Positions 20,888-23,024 of a DNA stretch of 23,024 bases are shown here, one piece after another. Below the pieces are notes generated by a model. It was not told the DNA's origin. It did no database searches and worked only from the letters and a program-made list of their open reading frames with translations. Each line of letters begins with the position of its first letter. The stretch's first letter is position 1. The position numbers and the translations under genes are program-made. Location of the stretch: positions 1-23,024 of the IMG/VR virus record IMGVR_UViG_3300036466_000344; one strand, 5' to 3'. The DNA comes from a virus.

Positions 20888-22402
20888 ATGCCTTATGATG
20901 GAAGTAGACAAAAACTTGTAGGAGATGCTACAGAGGCTCTCAAGCTTGAGATCACTGCAGTACAAGATAATCATACAGATCAGGTAGGAGAGATTACTCT
21001 AATCAACGGTAAGGAATATCCGGCAGCAGATCTTAACGAGATATTTTTACAACTAATAAATAACGATGTGGTATTAAATAAAATTACTGCTAAGTTGGCA
21101 GCTAATAATACATTTACTGGATATAATGACTTTACCAACGATATTTTATTAGCAAACAACAGGAGTTTAAAAGGTAGAAAGTCTGATGGTAGTTCTTATC
21201 AATCTTTAATAGGTTGTGGGGCAGATAATATTACTTATTTGGGAAACGTTGCAAGTCCTACAAAACTTGTAGGAAGTACAAATCCAGTAGCTAGAGTAAG
21301 TAATGTAGATTATACAATGTTCCATAAAGGATATATGGGAGTAAGTGCAGGATTAGATGCAGGTACACTAGAAAATAAGTCCCTTAATACTATTAAGAGT
21401 GAGACCCAAGATCAGACAATTGCAAGTGTAGATTTGCACAACATATTAACAGAGTCTTTTGGATTAAATAAATCTTCTGGAAATTTGGTAGCATATGCAA
21501 AGAATAAGATTACTACTCGGAAATCCTTGAATCCTTTTATACTTACCGGGGTTTCTGATTTAGTAGGAAGTCCCTCGGGATGGTCTCATGGGGAGATTAT
21601 TATATTACCACACGATCTTAATGGATTATATTTTCAACTAATCGCCAAAGATGGTCCCTCTAATAAGATGTGGTTAGGATCTTATGTAAATGGGGCGTTT
21701 GGAGGGTGGAAGACTGTAGCAGATAATGCAGATGTGATACAAGCTCAAAATAGTGCGGATGGAAAAGAACCTAAATTTAATAAAAAAAGTGGATTTAATA
21801 AAGAAAAAAGCGACTCAGTTACTACAGACAGTTCAATAATATTGGCTACAGCTAAGGCTATAAAAACAGTCTGGGATACTCTCACAAACCATAGGAATAG
21901 TACTAGTAATCCTCATACAGTTACTAAGAGTCAAGTAGGGTTAGGGAATGTTCCTAATTATACAATCACTGATTCTACAACTGATGGATCTAGTTCAAAA
22001 TTTGGGAGTGCAAAAGCAGTTAAGATTGTATGGGATAAAGTCTTAGAAGCAATAGGTTTTACAAATACAAATAAAAATGCAATACAGAATAACCAAGAAC
22101 AAATAGAGAATTGTGGTATCGGAAACAATCAAACATGGCTAAATGTAAAGAGTTCTAGAAGTTTTGGTACTACTTATACAAATGACACTCCAAAAACTAT
22201 TATTGCAACTGTATCTTTTAGTATGAAAGGTCATCAGTATTATGTTGACGGATACATAGACGGAGTACTGATAAAAAGATTTGCACCTGGTACTGGTGAC
22301 ACAACAGTAATAAATAATATGGAACTCATAATACCTAGAGGCTCTACTTATAGATTTTACTCTAACGGGTATACACTAACTCATTGGAGTGAGTTAAGAT
22401 AA
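20888..22402 (+). CDS. Tail fibre protein with knob and receptor-binding tip
   Basis: The 504-residue fibre has a modular layout. The first 160 residues are a beta-rich shaft (AANNTFTGYNDFTNDILLAN). A pyocin-knob-like domain follows at about 213-279 (LNPFILTGVSDLV to GGWKTVAD). Next come two related repeats with TTDSSIILATAKAIKTVWD and FGSAKAVKIVWD around NPHTVTKSQVGLGNVPN (about 341-357), a recurring fibre motif. The tip starts GIGNNQTWLNVKSSRSFGTT (about 410) and ends HWSELR, as in fibres with a GxxQTW-type C-terminal receptor-binding domain. The fibre would contact the host surface. Such modular fibres evolve by exchange. ATG 20888 follows TAGGAGGTTAGGAAAT. Confidence 0.85.
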   Translation: MPYDGSRQKLVGDATEALKLEITAVQDNHTDQVGEITLINGKEYPAADLNEIFLQLINNDVVLNKITAKLAANNTFTGYNDFTNDILLANNRSLKGRKSDGSSYQSLIGCGADNITYLGNVASPTKLVGSTNPVARVSNVDYTMFHKGYMGVSAGLDAGTLENKSLNTIKSETQDQTIASVDLHNILTESFGLNKSSGNLVAYAKNKITTRKSLNPFILTGVSDLVGSPSGWSHGEIIILPHDLNGLYFQLIAKDGPSNKMWLGSYVNGAFGGWKTVADNADVIQAQNSADGKEPKFNKKSGFNKEKSDSVTTDSSIILATAKAIKTVWDTLTNHRNSTSNPHTVTKSQVGLGNVPNYTITDSTTDGSSSKFGSAKAVKIVWDKVLEAIGFTNTNKNAIQNNQEQIENCGIGNNQTWLNVKSSRSFGTTYTNDTPKTIIATVSFSMKGHQYYVDGYIDGVLIKRFAPGTGDTTVINNMELIIPRGSTYRFYSNGYTLTHWSELR

Positions 22403-22447
22403 ATTCTAAATTTGTTTTGATCAATAAATAAAAAATGAGGTGAAAAA

Positions 22448-22981
22448 ATGGAATACCACTTATTTAAAAAAGAACCAGCTTCCTCATGGGAAGGAGCAAA
22501 AGAAAAACATATAAAATCTACTGCTTTGGATGAAAACAGAATCAATGGGAAATATGAAAAAGCATTTCCATATAACTATGATCCAGAAATCAATTTTGTA
22601 TATGAAGGGAGAATAACGGGACCATTTACTATTCAATCCGATTTTACTCTATATTTTTTAAACGATAGAGAGCAAATAGAAAAAGGGTATAAGGTTCTTG
22701 GAACTGGAGAGATCTTAGAAGGAGACGCGATAAATAGTATCCTTTCTCCTGGAGAATTTTATACCTGGAATGATGACACCTGGACATACGATAGACAACT
22801 GGAAATAGAAAGTATAAATAGCAAAATTAAAACAATTGAGACTGACTTAGAAGACACACGGGCTAAATTAGATTCTAGAGAAAAACTAGGGATGTATATT
22901 GAGGATCTAAAAAATAGAATATCTGAACTCTTACAACAACATTCTGAAGAATGTCAAAAATTATTACCCTTAGTCAAATAG
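22448..22981 (+). CDS. Tail fibre assembly-like protein
   Basis: The gene follows the fibre gene, the usual place for a fibre assembly chaperone. The 177-residue product begins MEYHLFKKEPASSWEGAKEK and holds a region (YDPEINFVYEGRITGPFTIQ; PGEFYTWNDDTWTYDRQLEI) whose W-x-x-D-x-W-type spacing recalls such proteins, then a coiled-coil-like end (about 115-177: SKIKTIETDLEDTRAKLDSR). That end could bind fibre trimers. It may instead be a minor structural protein of the fibre. ATG 22448 follows GAGGTGAAAAA. The stop (TAG 22979-22981) is part of the ribosome-binding site of the next gene. Confidence 0.55.
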   Translation: MEYHLFKKEPASSWEGAKEKHIKSTALDENRINGKYEKAFPYNYDPEINFVYEGRITGPFTIQSDFTLYFLNDREQIEKGYKVLGTGEILEGDAINSILSPGEFYTWNDDTWTYDRQLEIESINSKIKTIETDLEDTRAKLDSREKLGMYIEDLKNRISELLQQHSEECQKLLPLVK

Positions 22982-22989
22982 GAGGAAAA

Positions 22990-23024
22990 ATGAAATATGC
23001 GCTTACAAATCAACCACAAAAAAT
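22990..23024 (+). CDS. Start of a further gene, truncated by the window end
   Basis: ATG 22990 follows TAGGAGGAAAA and opens a frame starting MKYALTNQPQK that runs to the window edge. Only 11 codons are visible, so product and function cannot be named. The tight spacing after the fibre assembly-like gene suggests it belongs to the same operon. Confidence 0.6.
   Translation, partial: MKYALTNQPQK

Overview
The window is the left part of a low-GC, tailed, contractile-tail (myovirus-type) phage or prophage. The evidence is a near-complete virion gene cluster, all on the + strand: terminase small and large subunits, a DUF1073-type portal, a DUF2213-type protease/scaffold, cement protein, HK97-fold capsid protein, head-tail connectors, DUF3383-type sheath, DUF3277-type tube, tail assembly chaperone pair, tape measure, baseplate hub, plug, spike and wedges, and tail fibres. 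Strong AGGAGG ribosome-binding sites, an A/T third-position bias and AGA-rich arginine codons suggest a low-GC Bacillota or Fusobacteriota host. The fibre domains (pyocin-knob-like, NPHxVTKxQVGLGNV repeat, GxxQTW tip) resemble fibres of phages of diderm hosts, so a Fusobacteriota-like host is possible. No host gene, tRNA, integrase or lysis gene is visible, so this stays an inference.

Layout. (1) 1-880 has no convincing gene and is packed with ordered repeats: a family of TTTGA-N3-TCAAA palindromes, tandem 8-bp repeats, 36-bp iterons built around TATTATAATATG, and a GC-containing island of short palindromes. It looks like a replication origin, a centromere-like site or an operator array. (2) 881-1765 holds three small AT-rich genes of unknown function with shared leader elements, closed by a clear intrinsic terminator. 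Two more TTTGA-N3-TCAAA palindromes lie on the far side. (3) 1807-2803 is about 1 kb without a convincing gene, with several inverted repeats and a 14-bp-periodic CTAAGG cluster. (4) 2804-10364 is the packaging, head and first neck genes. (5) 10369-15606 is the remaining neck genes, the terminator, sheath, tube, chaperones and tape measure. (6) 15613-20449 is the baseplate. (7) 20461-22981 is the fibre module. A last gene starts at 22990 and runs off the end.

How the genes work together. Terminase packs DNA through the portal into a prohead built by capsid protein on the scaffold part of the protease-scaffold protein. Adaptor, closure and terminator proteins join the head to a contractile tail whose length is set by the tape measure. 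The hub, plug, spike, gp25-like, J-like and I-like proteins form the baseplate, which carries the fibres. The genes are tightly packed, often overlapping by 4-14 nt, as in a single late operon.

Points most worth a second look: the palindrome family bracketing the three small genes; the 36-bp iteron array; an internal ribosome-binding site and start that would make scaffold separately from the protease-scaffold fusion; a +1 (or -2) frameshift arrangement in the tail chaperone pair; and a coding-like but start-less frame after the small terminase gene.
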